Assembly: GCA_905182405.1 (NCBI GenBank)
Contig: CAJJBQ010000001.1
Location: 868,001-932,000 of the forward strand
Direction of reading: 5' to 3'
Source of the DNA: Akkermansiaceae bacterium
Lineage (GTDB): Bacteria > Verrucomicrobiota > Verrucomicrobiia > Verrucomicrobiales > Akkermansiaceae
DNA: 64,000 nt
In this document: piece by piece, positions 46,254 to 55,488 of the stretch
Layout: the number at the start of each line of letters is the position of its first letter
How positions within the stretch are numbered: the stretch's first letter is position 1
Made by a program: the position numbers and the translations under genes
Notes under the pieces: model-generated
The model's input: only the letters and a program-made list of their open reading frames with translations
Databases searched by the model: none
What the model was told of the DNA's origin: nothing

Positions 46254-46526
46254 CTAGTAGCGACCACCACCACCGCCGCGTTCTTCGCGTGGCTTGGCTT
46301 CGTTCACTTTCAGATTACGACCTGCGAGCTCAATGCCGTCAGAGCCTTTAATCGCGTCTTCCATAGCTGACTTCGAGTCCATCGTCACGAAGGCAAAGCC
46401 ACGTGGACGACCGGTCTCACGGTCTTCTGGAAGGTGAACGTCAGTCACTGAACCATATTGAGAGAAGTGGGACTCAAGGTCCTGCTTTGTCGAATCAAAC
46501 GACAGATTACCTACATACATTTTCAT
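46254..46526 (-). CDS. RRM-type RNA-binding protein
   Basis: The 90-residue protein is a single RNA-recognition motif with RNP2 MYVGNLSF (3-10) and RNP1 RGFAFVTM (42-49). A short Gly-rich tail (ERGGGGGRY) follows. Such small RRM proteins are abundant cold- and stress-linked RNA chaperones in cyanobacteria and PVC bacteria. A terminator follows the gene, and a 369-bp gap precedes it. Confidence 0.93.
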   Translation of the reverse strand: MKMYVGNLSFDSTKQDLESHFSQYGSVTDVHLPEDRETGRPRGFAFVTMDSKSAMEDAIKGSDGIELAGRNLKVNEAKPREERGGGGGRY

Positions 46527-46895
46527 GATACAAAATGACTCGTGCTTTAAGAAATTCAGCCTTTTGGCATGAACATGGCACAGGCCAGACAGATCCCTTA
46601 GCCGAAGGTGACTCTGAAAACCACATTTTTTTTAATAAAAAGAAGATTTTCACTCCATTTCGCTTTGATTCGACGGGTTGAGGAAGCCAAGAATCAACTT
46701 GTGAGGGGAGAGGAAAGTGTGGTCGGAGTCGCCTGTCGACTCGGGTTTTCGTCGAGCTAATATTTCGCAACCGTTTTCAAACGGGTCATCGGGCAAAGTC
46801 CCCGGCAGCTTCTTCAGGAGTGCCAAGCGAGATAAAAAAGATTCATTTGATGGCAATAAAATAGGTAACTCGTCGTTAGTGCTTCTTGAACCTCT
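46527..46895. other. Divergent control region of the RRM gene and the sigma operon
   Basis: These 369 bases lie between divergent genes and contain no supported ORF. They should hold the promoter and leader of the RRM gene and the promoter of the ECF operon. TTGGCAT...GGCA at 46564-46580 has GG and GC ten bases apart, as in sigma-54 promoters, but it is about 320 bases from the sigma gene and I do not rely on it. No clear ECF-type AAC/CGT pair was found. Confidence 0.4.
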
Positions 46896-47453
46896 GTGGA
46901 TGATTCTCTTTTAATCCGAAAATTCTGTAGTGATGGCGATGGCGAAGCTGCCGCCGAGCTGCTGGGGAAATACGAGAGGGCCCTCTACCAATTTATTTGG
47001 CAAATGCTACACCACTCACAAGACTGCGAAGACGCGATGCAGGAGACTTTTTCCAAGGCTCTGTGTGCGCTGCCGCGCTATCGGGAGGAGAATCATTTTA
47101 AGAGTTGGCTCTTTCGCATCGGTCGAAACGAAGCGATTAGCGTCATTCGTCGTCGCCGTCGGACCGTGATTGTTGAATCGCCTGAGGAGCGTCCCGAAGC
47201 TGATCCGTTGATCGATAGCCAACCCGCAGTGAGTGAAGTGATGGAGCAGAGGGAGCGCCTGCAGGCTCTTGATCAGGCGATCTCCCAGCTGCCGGAGAAA
47301 GAAAGAGAAGTGGTAGCGATGCGAACTCAGGGAGAGCTTCCGTTTAAGGAAATCGCAGAGATTGTTGGGGCCCCGATTGGGACCGTATTGGCGAGGATGC
47401 ACGCTGCAAAAAAGCGGCTGAAGTCGCTGCTTAATACCGAATTAGGTAGGTGA
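46896..47453 (+). CDS. ECF-type RNA polymerase sigma factor
   Basis: The 185-residue protein has sigma region 2 (about 18-88: CEDAMQETFSKALCALPRY, FKSWLFRIGRNEAISVIRRRRR) and region 4 (about 118-180: LPEKEREVVAMRTQGELPFKEI and GTVLARMHAAKKRLK). No region 3 or 1.1 is present, as in ECF sigmas. It starts at GTG 46896 (VDDSLLIRKF). The anti-sigma gene begins one base after its stop. It probably drives its own operon, through to the DUF1552 gene at 54149, in response to an envelope signal. Confidence 0.92.
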   Translation: MDDSLLIRKFCSDGDGEAAAELLGKYERALYQFIWQMLHHSQDCEDAMQETFSKALCALPRYREENHFKSWLFRIGRNEAISVIRRRRRTVIVESPEERPEADPLIDSQPAVSEVMEQRERLQALDQAISQLPEKEREVVAMRTQGELPFKEIAEIVGAPIGTVLARMHAAKKRLKSLLNTELGR

Positions 47454-47454
47454 A

Positions 47455-47970
47455 ATGATGAACCAAAAGACGCGAGACGAGATTCTTCTTTATTGGAGTG
47501 GAGAGGCCGACGCTGCTCAAGAGGCAAGGGTTCAGGTTCTGTTGAAAAGCGACCCCGAAGCTCGAGTTTATTTTGACGAGCTTTGTCAATTCGATGTTCT
47601 GCGTGAGCGCCTAGCTTCGTCTCCATCAATGCCTTCTTCGGGTTCATTTGCCGAGCATGCTGTTTGCGAGATGTTGGCCGAACGGAGTGGTTGGCGTGGC
47701 ATCGGGCCGTGGGTTTCTGTGGCTGCGGTCGTGATCGTGATTCTTGCGGCAGCCAATAGGATGTGGCCCTCGAATGAGGAACGAAAGGAGACAGTGGTGC
47801 GGGAAGGAACCCAAGAGGAGGGCCTTGTTCTACCTAGAGCGATGGAAAGGCCAAGGCTCTCGCAAAGGCTTTTTGTACGTGAACGGCATACTGCCCGTTT
47901 ACCGAAAATATTAATCGCCCGAGAGAGGGCTCGTAAACTTAGAATTCGATTAGAAAAATTCCCCCAATGA
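47455..47970 (+). CDS. Single-pass anti-sigma factor with basic outer tail
   Basis: Residues 1-60 resemble the short cytoplasmic sigma-binding domain of anti-sigmas (LLYWSGEADAAQEARVQVLL, SDPEARVYFDEL). No zinc ZAS motif (HxxxCxxC) is present. A membrane helix lies at about 84-100 (WVSVAAVVIVILAAA). The periplasmic tail (101-171) becomes strongly basic toward its end (RLFVRERHTARLPK, ARERARKLRIRLEK). It starts at ATG 47455, with a second ATG right behind. The stop overlaps the next start (ATGA at 47967). Role assigned by position and architecture. Confidence 0.75.
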   Translation: MMNQKTRDEILLYWSGEADAAQEARVQVLLKSDPEARVYFDELCQFDVLRERLASSPSMPSSGSFAEHAVCEMLAERSGWRGIGPWVSVAAVVIVILAAANRMWPSNEERKETVVREGTQEEGLVLPRAMERPRLSQRLFVRERHTARLPKILIARERARKLRIRLEKFPQ

Positions 47971-49394
47971 TGATCATGAAAATCCATAGTAACTTCCTCC
48001 TCCTTTCATCTGCCGTTATTTTTCTTGGCTTTCATCAATTGGTTCTCGCTGATGAAGAGGGACGTCCTGGAACCGAAGATGTCCTGGGGTTTCTGAACGA
48101 TGAAATGCCTGAATCCCTGCGATTTCTTGAGCGCGTTCGTGAAGAAGATGGCGATGAGGGGTATGAGGAGGTCCTTGAGGAAGCGCGAGACCTTCTCGCG
48201 GAGTTTCTCGAAATCAGACAAGAGAAGGGAGAGAAGGCTGCTGAACGTTTTCTAGATTTTGAAAGAAGCCGGATTCGCTTGCAGGCTCTTTTGGAAGAGT
48301 GGCACGAAGCGGATGAGGAGGATGAGAAACGAGAACTCCGCAATCAAATTGCAGAGATCGTCGGCAAACAAATTGATCGCGAGATGGAGGAAGGGCAGCA
48401 GGAATTGGATAAACTGAAGGAGGAAGTCAGGGAGATCGAAGAGGAGCTCGCTGAATTGGAGGAAAGACGAAGTGAGATTATTGAGGCGGAATTAGAAGAG
48501 ATCTTACCGGGGGGAAGAGACAGAGAGGATGAAGGCGAAAACCCTAAGGAGGAGCGAGTTCGGGGAAATGACGGGAGCGATCGTTTTGTGATTAAGCAGA
48601 CTTGGTTGCAGGAAAAAAACTACGCTCGGCCCTACTGGGTGAATGTTCCTGAGCGCGAAGACGAAGAGGCTCTTCCCGTAATTATTTTTCTTCATGGGAA
48701 TGGTGGCAATGCAAAGGGTCTGGAAAAAATGGTTCTCAATCGCTATCGCAATCTTGCCCGCCGGTTCATTACCGTTTTTCCCGAAGGTTATAAGGAGAGC
48801 TGGAACATCGTTTCGGAGCGGTCCAAGGCGGATGATCGGGCCTTTATTGAGTCCATTATTCGTGAGCTTTCGAAGCGTGATGACGTGAAGAAAAATGGAT
48901 TCTCCATCATGGGCATCTCGAATGGAGCGGCGCTGGTGAATCAAATCGCGATTGAGACTAGGCTCCCGAATATCAAGAACTACATCAGTGCGGTCAGCCC
49001 TTTGAACGGGTTTCAGCACGACGGGAAAAATTTCAAGTCGAGAGGAGAAGAAAACAATTACGAGGTGATTGCCAAGCCCCTCTCGGGAGTGCGATTGCTG
49101 AATATCTCTGGAACCGACGATTCGCTTGTTCCTTATCGTGGGGGTCCCTCCAAAGCTATTCCGGCCAAAGGAGGAAAGCTCCCTTTTGTGGATGCCGAAG
49201 AGTCGATTTTCCTGTGGGCGAAGACAATGGGTTACCAAGGAAAGAAGCTTGGGAATGCTAGTAAGGTTGATGGGGAAATCGAGGTCTTTTCCTACCTCGA
49301 TGGAGACATCGTTCATTTTAAGGTGAACGAGCATGGCCACAATGCGACCCAGGCCCTTCGGGAAGAGTTGCTTCTGGAGTTTTTGCGAGACTAA
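47967..49394 (+). CDS. Exported acidic coiled-coil protein with esterase domain
   Basis: A signal peptide (1-28) is followed by a very acidic coiled coil (about 38-180). A linker rich in Glu and Arg leads to an alpha/beta hydrolase (205-475) of the PHB-depolymerase/feruloyl-esterase kind: oxyanion region FLHGNGGNA, nucleophile Ser318 in GISNGA, Asp near 384 (SGTDDSLVPY), His near 462 (NEHGHNA). The coiled coil is similar to that of the protein at 50384-52813 (FL...P..L.F/L.ER..EE.GDE, then HEEK/QEKGE). The esterase substrate is unknown. The ATG overlaps the anti-sigma stop by four bases. Confidence 0.8.
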   Translation: MMIMKIHSNFLLLSSAVIFLGFHQLVLADEEGRPGTEDVLGFLNDEMPESLRFLERVREEDGDEGYEEVLEEARDLLAEFLEIRQEKGEKAAERFLDFERSRIRLQALLEEWHEADEEDEKRELRNQIAEIVGKQIDREMEEGQQELDKLKEEVREIEEELAELEERRSEIIEAELEEILPGGRDREDEGENPKEERVRGNDGSDRFVIKQTWLQEKNYARPYWVNVPEREDEEALPVIIFLHGNGGNAKGLEKMVLNRYRNLARRFITVFPEGYKESWNIVSERSKADDRAFIESIIRELSKRDDVKKNGFSIMGISNGAALVNQIAIETRLPNIKNYISAVSPLNGFQHDGKNFKSRGEENNYEVIAKPLSGVRLLNISGTDDSLVPYRGGPSKAIPAKGGKLPFVDAEESIFLWAKTMGYQGKKLGNASKVDGEIEVFSYLDGDIVHFKVNEHGHNATQALREELLLEFLRD

Positions 49395-49449
49395 TTACGA
49401 TCACTTTCTTCAAGCACGACTGAAGCAAACGAGAAACCAACCAACGATA

Positions 49450-50373
49450 ATGAATAAACGAACGTCAAAAATGATCTGTGGCTCCTTTTCACCTGTTTTT
49501 ATAATGATGCTTTTTAGCGCCGCCATTGCCCGGTCGGAGGTGATCAGTTTTAACTTTCATGCCACCAGCGTGAACAACCAGCGGGTCTTTGGAGAATTTG
49601 GGGTGGAGCCAGTCGACAACTGGATCAACAGCAGTGAGGATATGGTGTCGGACCTCCAGAATTCCGAAGGGAATGCCACAACAGTCGACATGACCCGATC
49701 AGGCGGAGCGAGATCCGGATCTTTTTCTGGAGCACCCCTCAATGGAAGTCCGATGAAAGCGGGACTACAATTTTTTGCAGCCAGCTCTCCGCCGTTTACG
49801 CTGAGTCAAATTCCCTACGCGAACTACAAAATCATTGTCTACCTTACAGGTTTTAATGGGAATAATGCCTCTTTCGTTTCTGACGGAAATTCGACTTACT
49901 ACTGGGATCCGAAGGCATTCAGCTCGATTCTCACCGAGACAATACAGACAACTTATGAGGAAGGCACTGATGCCGTGAAATCAAACTACGCGGTATTCGG
50001 CTCTGATACTGCTCCGCTCACCGACAGTTCCATCACAATTAGCTTTGGGCTCGCGCCAGGTGCGAGTGGCGGCGGTGGAATCGGCGGTTTCCAAATCGTT
50101 TCACTCCCTGATCCTCCTACGACAGTGAAGCCAGAAGTCAAGGTGGTCTCCTACGACTCCGTTTCCTCGTTACTGATCCTTACTTGGAGCTCTGATCCAG
50201 GTCAGACTTATGCCATCAAGGCGTCGACTGATCTGAGTAATTGGGAACTCGAAGTGGCTACGAGCATCGAAGCTAGCGAGGATAGCGACACAACCACAGA
50301 GGAGATTGATCTTTCCGGAGTACCGGAGCTCGGAGACCAAAAAAAGATCTACTTTCGGGTAGAAAAACTCTAA
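49450..50373 (+). CDS. Secreted beta-sandwich protein of unknown function
   Basis: The 307-residue protein has a signal peptide (about 1-28, MNKRTSKMICGSF... ending AAIARS). A beta-rich domain follows (VISFNFHATSVNNQRVFG, IIVYLTGFNGNNASFVSDGN). The C-terminal module (about 225-307) is common at the ends of Verrucomicrobial secreted proteins: LLILTWSSDPGQTYAIKAST, WELEVATSIEA and a closing strand KKIYFRVEKL. No PEP-CTERM tail is present. It lies in the ECF operon between the two coiled-coil genes. ATG 49450 is chosen; the frame opens at 49333. Confidence 0.65.
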   Translation: MNKRTSKMICGSFSPVFIMMLFSAAIARSEVISFNFHATSVNNQRVFGEFGVEPVDNWINSSEDMVSDLQNSEGNATTVDMTRSGGARSGSFSGAPLNGSPMKAGLQFFAASSPPFTLSQIPYANYKIIVYLTGFNGNNASFVSDGNSTYYWDPKAFSSILTETIQTTYEEGTDAVKSNYAVFGSDTAPLTDSSITISFGLAPGASGGGGIGGFQIVSLPDPPTTVKPEVKVVSYDSVSSLLILTWSSDPGQTYAIKASTDLSNWELEVATSIEASEDSDTTTEEIDLSGVPELGDQKKIYFRVEKL

Positions 50374-50383
50374 AAGAAAAGAG

Positions 50384-52813
50384 ATGCGCAAGCGATTCAG
50401 AAAGGCAAAGAGTGTCATCGCCATCGCGATCGTTGCTCTTTCTTGGTGTCAATCTGTCCAGGCTGAGCCGATTGATGAGGAAACGATGCTCTTTCTGAAA
50501 AGTCGGGCTCCCGGCCTGCTCGAACTGATTGAGCGGCATAAGGAAGAGGGCGGAGATGAGTTAGAGGATGCGCAGGAACGCGGTATCGAGTTGCGTGAAA
50601 TGTTTCACGAAGAAAAAAAAGAGCATGGCGAGGAATGGGCCGGACTTCTCGTAGGAATGGAGAATGTCGAGGTAGAGATCGAGATCCTCGCCTGGCGATT
50701 TGAGGAAGAGGAGATCGGCGAAGATGAGGGGGAGAATACTTTGCTTCGTTTGCTGAAAAAGCAAATCGAGTTGCAAAACAAAATGGACCGCATGGAGATG
50801 AAACTTTTTCCTGAGGCGGCCGACGAAATAGAGGAAGAGTTAGAGTGGCGCCTCAAGAATCCAGAGGTGGCCCTGCGTGAGCGATTTGAAGAGACCTTGA
50901 GGGATTTTGGTTTCGTCGATGAGGAGGACGAGGAAGAAGAGATGGAAGCTGAGGAGATTTCTGGGCCGGTTTACACACCTGCTCCCAATGGCGGAACCGG
51001 GGAGAAGAGTGAGCTTCAAGGGATTACCTTCAATTTTGAAAAAGAAGTTCTCCCGATGCTCGAGACCTACTGTTTTGACTGTCACGATAGCGCGACTGCG
51101 AAGGGCGATATCGATTTGGAATCGGCGCTGGCGCAAAAACCATTGGTTCGGAATCGGCTCCTTTGGGAAAACGTTGCGGAGCGCGTGAAGATGGGCGACA
51201 TGCCTCCCAAGAAGAAGTTACAACCGGTTGATACCGATCGTTTAAAATTACGGGCGTGGCTGGCTGCTGAGATCGAGGGTTTCGATTACGCAAAGGTGCG
51301 TAATCCTGGCTATGTCCCGGCCCGGCGTCTTACGAGGGAGGAATACAATCGGACCATTCGTGATCTCGTTGGGCTCGATCTGCGTCCAGCCGATGATTTT
51401 CCGATGGATTTCAGCGGGACCAGTGGATTTTCGAACAGCGCCAATACTCTCTTTCTTCAGACCGCGCATCTTGATCGCTATTTCACCTCCGCCGAAGGAG
51501 TTATTGACGAAGTAAGAGCGGATGAAAAGGCGTGGAAGAAGTTGGTGGGGAATCCTCAAGATGCGGCGGCTGCGATTATGAGGATGATGCGCCGAGCTTA
51601 TCGTCGACCACCAAGTCATGCTGAAACCAAAGAGATCATCGCGCGTTATGAGAGGGAGTTAGAAGAGAAAAAGCCTCGGGACGAGGCCTTGGCGAGTGCC
51701 TTTAAGGCGATTCTGGTTTCACCGAATTTTTTGCTGCGGGTCGAGAACTCGGTGGAGACTACCAAAGATCAAGTGGTGAACGATTTCGACCTGGCGACCC
51801 GTCTCTCCTATTTTCTGTGGGCTTCGACACCGGATGATGAACTTCTCGCTGCTGCGGCAGCCGGGAAACTGTCCGATTCTGCAGATCGTCAGGCTCAGGT
51901 GAAGCGAATGCTTGCTGACCCTCGTAGTCTCTCGCTGGGAGAAATCTTCGCCGCGGAATGGCTGAGCACTGACGATGTCGGCCCGCGTATTCGCAAGGAT
52001 CCGATCGATAATCCTTGGTGCACCGAAAGTTTGATGGTGGCAATGCGTGCTGAGACAGCATACTTCATGCATTCGCTGGTGCTGGACAATGCTCCGGTGG
52101 CGCGATTGATCGATGCTGACTATACCTTTCTGAATGCTGAGTTGGCCCGGCACTATCGCATTGAAGGGGTCGAAGGGGCGGGGATGCGCAGAGTGGCTTT
52201 GGAGACCAAGCAACGTGGTGGTATCTTCGGACATGCCAGTGTGCTGGCAACTACCTCTTTCCCTGATCGCACCAGTCCAGTGGTCCGCGGGAAGTGGATT
52301 CTCGATACTCTTTTAGGAACACCACCGCCACCGCCGCCACCCGACGTTCCTGAAATTGATGTTGAAGGCCGTGGTCGAAGGGCCGCAACAAGCTTGCGTC
52401 GTAAACTTGAAGCCCATCGTGAATCAGCTCGATGTGCCGGGTGCCATTCCCAAATGGATCCACTCGGATTTGCGCTTGAAAGCTACGCGGAATTTGGGCA
52501 ATGGCGTGGCGGGATCGATGATCGCGGGACTTTACCAAGTGGCGCAAAATTTCGAGGGCCGGCCGGACTCAAGCTGGCTTTGATCGATGAGCGTCTTGAT
52601 GACCTTGGAGCGCAGGTCGTTCGAAAGATGCTGGCCTACGCGTTGGGTCGACAGCTGGAGTTTTACGATGAAGCCATAGTGAAAGAAATTGCGGAGAAAC
52701 TGAAACCGACCGGATATCGCTTCGGTGATTTGGTGCTCGCTATCACCGCGAGTGATCCTTTTAAGATGAAACGCCTACCTCCCGCGTCCGTGGGGAAATC
52801 CAATGAAGAGTAA
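50384..52813 (+). CDS. Planctomycete-type cytochrome protein (DUF1587/1592/1588/1585 class) with acidic coiled coil
   Basis: An export signal (1-27) is followed by an acidic coiled coil (32-165) homologous to that of the 47967 protein. Next is a PSCyt1-type haem motif, Cys230, Cys233 and His234 (CFDCHD), and the DUF1587-DUF1595-DUF1592-DUF1588-DUF1585 series: RRLTREEYNRTIRDLVG, LATRLSYFLWASTPDD, and CAGCHSQMDPLGFALE (Cys684, Cys687, His688). It ends in DUF1585. At 809 residues it is complete. Such proteins are paired with DUF1552 proteins in Planctomycetes and Verrucomicrobia; their reaction is unknown. The next gene overlaps its last 11 bases. Confidence 0.9.
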   Translation: MRKRFRKAKSVIAIAIVALSWCQSVQAEPIDEETMLFLKSRAPGLLELIERHKEEGGDELEDAQERGIELREMFHEEKKEHGEEWAGLLVGMENVEVEIEILAWRFEEEEIGEDEGENTLLRLLKKQIELQNKMDRMEMKLFPEAADEIEEELEWRLKNPEVALRERFEETLRDFGFVDEEDEEEEMEAEEISGPVYTPAPNGGTGEKSELQGITFNFEKEVLPMLETYCFDCHDSATAKGDIDLESALAQKPLVRNRLLWENVAERVKMGDMPPKKKLQPVDTDRLKLRAWLAAEIEGFDYAKVRNPGYVPARRLTREEYNRTIRDLVGLDLRPADDFPMDFSGTSGFSNSANTLFLQTAHLDRYFTSAEGVIDEVRADEKAWKKLVGNPQDAAAAIMRMMRRAYRRPPSHAETKEIIARYERELEEKKPRDEALASAFKAILVSPNFLLRVENSVETTKDQVVNDFDLATRLSYFLWASTPDDELLAAAAAGKLSDSADRQAQVKRMLADPRSLSLGEIFAAEWLSTDDVGPRIRKDPIDNPWCTESLMVAMRAETAYFMHSLVLDNAPVARLIDADYTFLNAELARHYRIEGVEGAGMRRVALETKQRGGIFGHASVLATTSFPDRTSPVVRGKWILDTLLGTPPPPPPPDVPEIDVEGRGRRAATSLRRKLEAHRESARCAGCHSQMDPLGFALESYAEFGQWRGGIDDRGTLPSGAKFRGPAGLKLALIDERLDDLGAQVVRKMLAYALGRQLEFYDEAIVKEIAEKLKPTGYRFGDLVLAITASDPFKMKRLPPASVGKSNEE

Positions 52814-54149
52814 TCCAAACCGCCGCGCATTTTTGAGAGGAATGGGAGCCTGTCTCTCACTTCCCACCATGGAGAGTTTCGGTGCCCCGATTGCTAACCC
52901 TACCAAGTCTGGGGTGCCGCCACATCTTGCTTACCTTTACTTCCCGAATGGCACCGCCGATGGGACATGGGAGCCGGAGAGAGTCGGGCCCACTGGCGAG
53001 TTGCAGAAACTCAATCGCTGGATGGCGCCGCTGGAGCACTTTAAATCGGACCTCATCATTACTAAAAATCTGTGGACCCCTCGAGGCAATGGCCACGGAG
53101 CTGGCACGGCTACCTGGCTGACCGGTGGTTCGTATGATCATCGTAAAAACGACGTTGGAGCGCCTTCGGTAGATCAGATTGTGGCTCGTCATCTCAGTGA
53201 GTCGACGCCCTTGCCTTCTCTGGAGCTGAGCACTGCGGGTGAGGGGAGTTTCTCGGGCAGTCTGCCGCGGAATTGTTTGTCCTGGACCCGACGTGATATT
53301 CCGGCCGCACGCGAGACCATGCCGCGCGCTGTGTTTGATAAACTATTCCGCCGCGCGAGCGAGGGCTTCGTTGATCGCAGTGTGCTTGATCTCGTGCTCG
53401 AGCAATCTAAGTCGCTCAAACGGCGGGCCAGTCTGGCGGACAGTCGCAAGATTGACGAATATTTTGATGCCGTGCGCGCAGTCGAGAGGCGTCTCGATTT
53501 CGCGGAGGAACAGACGCAGCGTATCGCGGCCGATAAGGCACTCACGGATACCCTCACGCGACCCGCGGCTGGCATCCCCGCTGACCACCAAGAATATGTG
53601 CGCCAGATGCTTGAGTTGATGGCCTTATCCTTCTGGTCCGGTGCGACCCGTGTCTCGACCTTCATGCTCGATCACGGACAGAGCAATCGCTACTTCGATT
53701 TCGTTCCCGGCGTCAAAGGTACTTGGCACGCTCTTTCCCACTGGAAGGATGCAAGCGGCCGCACCGAAGACGACGACGGAAAGACCAAGTGGGATAATAC
53801 CAAGTCTAAGGGCGAGATGTATAATTCCGTCACTCGTTGGCATCACTCGCAACTTGCGTATTTTCTCGGGCGGATGAAGGAGCTCAAGAACGCCGATGGT
53901 AACAGTGCTCTCGATAGCTCAATGATCGTCTACGGATCGAGCATCGCCGACGGCCACGCCCATGAGGAAAAGAACCTCCCCATCCTCCTTGCCGGTGGCG
54001 GTGGGGGAACCCTCAAGACAGGACATTACTTGGCCCCGCGCCGCTCGACGTCCATGTCCCAACTTCATCTCGCCCTACTGCAGCGCATGGGTGTCCCGTT
54101 GGAAAAATTCGGAGAGACAAGAACGCCACTTGCCGGGCTCTTAAGGTAG
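52803..54149 (+). CDS. DUF1552 family exported protein
   Basis: The 448-residue protein starts NPNRRAFLRGMGACLSLP, a twin-arginine export signal. The DUF1552 core includes LAYLYFPNGTADGTW, HGAGTATWLTGG, a conserved APSVDQIVARHL, and DLVLEQSKSLKRRASLADSRK. DUF1552 proteins are regular partners of DUF1592-class cytochromes; the two are presumed to act together in the periplasm, reaction unknown. The gene overlaps the previous one by 11 bases and ends the ECF operon. Confidence 0.92.
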   Translation: MKSNPNRRAFLRGMGACLSLPTMESFGAPIANPTKSGVPPHLAYLYFPNGTADGTWEPERVGPTGELQKLNRWMAPLEHFKSDLIITKNLWTPRGNGHGAGTATWLTGGSYDHRKNDVGAPSVDQIVARHLSESTPLPSLELSTAGEGSFSGSLPRNCLSWTRRDIPAARETMPRAVFDKLFRRASEGFVDRSVLDLVLEQSKSLKRRASLADSRKIDEYFDAVRAVERRLDFAEEQTQRIAADKALTDTLTRPAAGIPADHQEYVRQMLELMALSFWSGATRVSTFMLDHGQSNRYFDFVPGVKGTWHALSHWKDASGRTEDDDGKTKWDNTKSKGEMYNSVTRWHHSQLAYFLGRMKELKNADGNSALDSSMIVYGSSIADGHAHEEKNLPILLAGGGGGTLKTGHYLAPRRSTSMSQLHLALLQRMGVPLEKFGETRTPLAGLLR

Positions 54150-54280
54150 ATATGTATTCAAATCCAATTGCGTAAGAGGCTTTTTCCGCGTTGAGCTGGA
54201 AATCCTTAGATTGGATATCACTATCTTAACTACCAGCAGATATTGGGGAATATTCCCTAACTTGGAAACTTCTAAGGAAG

Positions 54281-54442
54281 ATGAAGATCACAATGATCAT
54301 GCTCGCACTCACTGCTGCCCTTGAATTGTCGCAGGAGACGAAACCCAACTCAGAACCTAAGAAAACAGGTGATCAAATCATCAAGTCTGGCGTCTGGAAT
54401 TCTCATCACAGAGGGCTCAAATTATGGAGCGCGCGCTACTAG
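54281..54442 (+). CDS. Possible small exported peptide
   Basis: ATG 54281 follows AAGGA at 54274-54279 and opens 53 codons. The start is hydrophobic (MKITMIMLALTAAL) as in a signal peptide. The rest is polar (ETKPNSEPKKTGDQI) and ends at TAG 54440-54442, overlapping the stop of the converging gene. It is too short for confident annotation. It could be real or a relic. Confidence 0.35.
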   Translation: MKITMIMLALTAALELSQETKPNSEPKKTGDQIIKSGVWNSHHRGLKLWSARY

Positions 54443-55488
54443 TCTTTGATCACGAACGGGACGCGGATTAATCGATGCCCGGGCACAACCCAGGTCTCTG
54501 TCATCCCACTAATCTCTTCGAAAAGCCGTGCCACACTATTGCCAGCCAGATCTTCTAAAATCGCTTCCATAACAATCTCATAGCTCCCCGCCCCCCAAAC
54601 CATTTTAGGCTTCCAATGCCACTCCTTCTCACCTTTTCCGACTGCGCTCTCACCGGCAAGCGACTGCCCGTTCGCGTGGTAAACTTTGAGCACCCGCTCC
54701 AGGAGTCCATGGTCAAGGGCTTCGCGAAAATTCAAGCGCACTCCCTCCCGCGAACCAAGCGCAGGCGGCTCGATCGTCCAACCCTTCGGCTCTGGCTGGG
54801 CATAGTCAGCCGGGCCAGCGCGGAATTTTTTCGAGAACCCGCTCGCCATTGACCGTCCTTTGGCATCACGCCACGCCGCATTGATGCGTAATTCATAGTC
54901 TTCCCCGGCTACGAGCGCGCGCCCTTCCTCCTCATGCGGCCTCAAGCCCCGCTTCACGCGGCCCGGATCAAAAAACAAAGTGAGCCGTCGCCCTTCGGGA
55001 TCCCAAAGTTCCTCTGCTAATTCCAAAAACGGCAGCGCAACAACTTTCCCTCCTCGCCCGATAAGGTGGACGTTCTGGGACACTTCACCAAGCGCCATCG
55101 GCTCGGTAAAATGTAGGTAGAACTTCAGCAAGTTTTCAGGCAAGATTCCCGCACTTGGAAACACCGCCGCGACACGGGCCACCGGGGTCTTATCAGACTC
55201 AGGGATCGCAAAAATCCGATGAGCCTCTCCGACTGAAACCCGATAACGGACGCCCGGCGTGAGCGGAAATTGAGGACTAAAAAGGAGCCCTCGTTCAATC
55301 AGAGACACCTCGCCAGCCATCGCCGGAAGATCTCCGTCACCGTCCACATGGACGAGCAATTTCTCCGGATCAGAGGCACCCGCCGCCACGAATGAACGCC
55401 CGTCTTTGGAGAGAGAGAAAGAGACCTCCGCAAGCGCGCTCACACCGAGCAAACACACGAAGGCCCAAATACGAACAAGGATGCTCAT
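54439..55488 (-). CDS. Secreted Ig-like protein of unknown function
   Basis: The 349-residue protein has a signal peptide (1-20, VSALA). Two or three Ig-like strands sets follow, with Big_5-like phrases (PENLLKFYLHFTEPMAL; LFFDPGRVKRGLRPHEE; GSREGVRLNFREALDHG). SbsA/Big_5 Ig-like domains of this kind are structural parts of secreted PVC proteins. No catalytic motif is seen. It starts at the stop of the upstream gene (overlap of one base at 55488), so the two are translated together. Confidence 0.7.
   Translation of the reverse strand: MSILVRIWAFVCLLGVSALAEVSFSLSKDGRSFVAAGASDPEKLLVHVDGDGDLPAMAGEVSLIERGLLFSPQFPLTPGVRYRVSVGEAHRIFAIPESDKTPVARVAAVFPSAGILPENLLKFYLHFTEPMALGEVSQNVHLIGRGGKVVALPFLELAEELWDPEGRRLTLFFDPGRVKRGLRPHEEEGRALVAGEDYELRINAAWRDAKGRSMASGFSKKFRAGPADYAQPEPKGWTIEPPALGSREGVRLNFREALDHGLLERVLKVYHANGQSLAGESAVGKGEKEWHWKPKMVWGAGSYEIVMEAILEDLAGNSVARLFEEISGMTETWVVPGHRLIRVPFVIKD

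Noticed and set aside
46564..46580. Sigma-54-like GG-N10-GC element
   Set aside because: About 320 bases from the sigma gene and imperfect at the -12 side; no enhancer-binding regulator is seen nearby.
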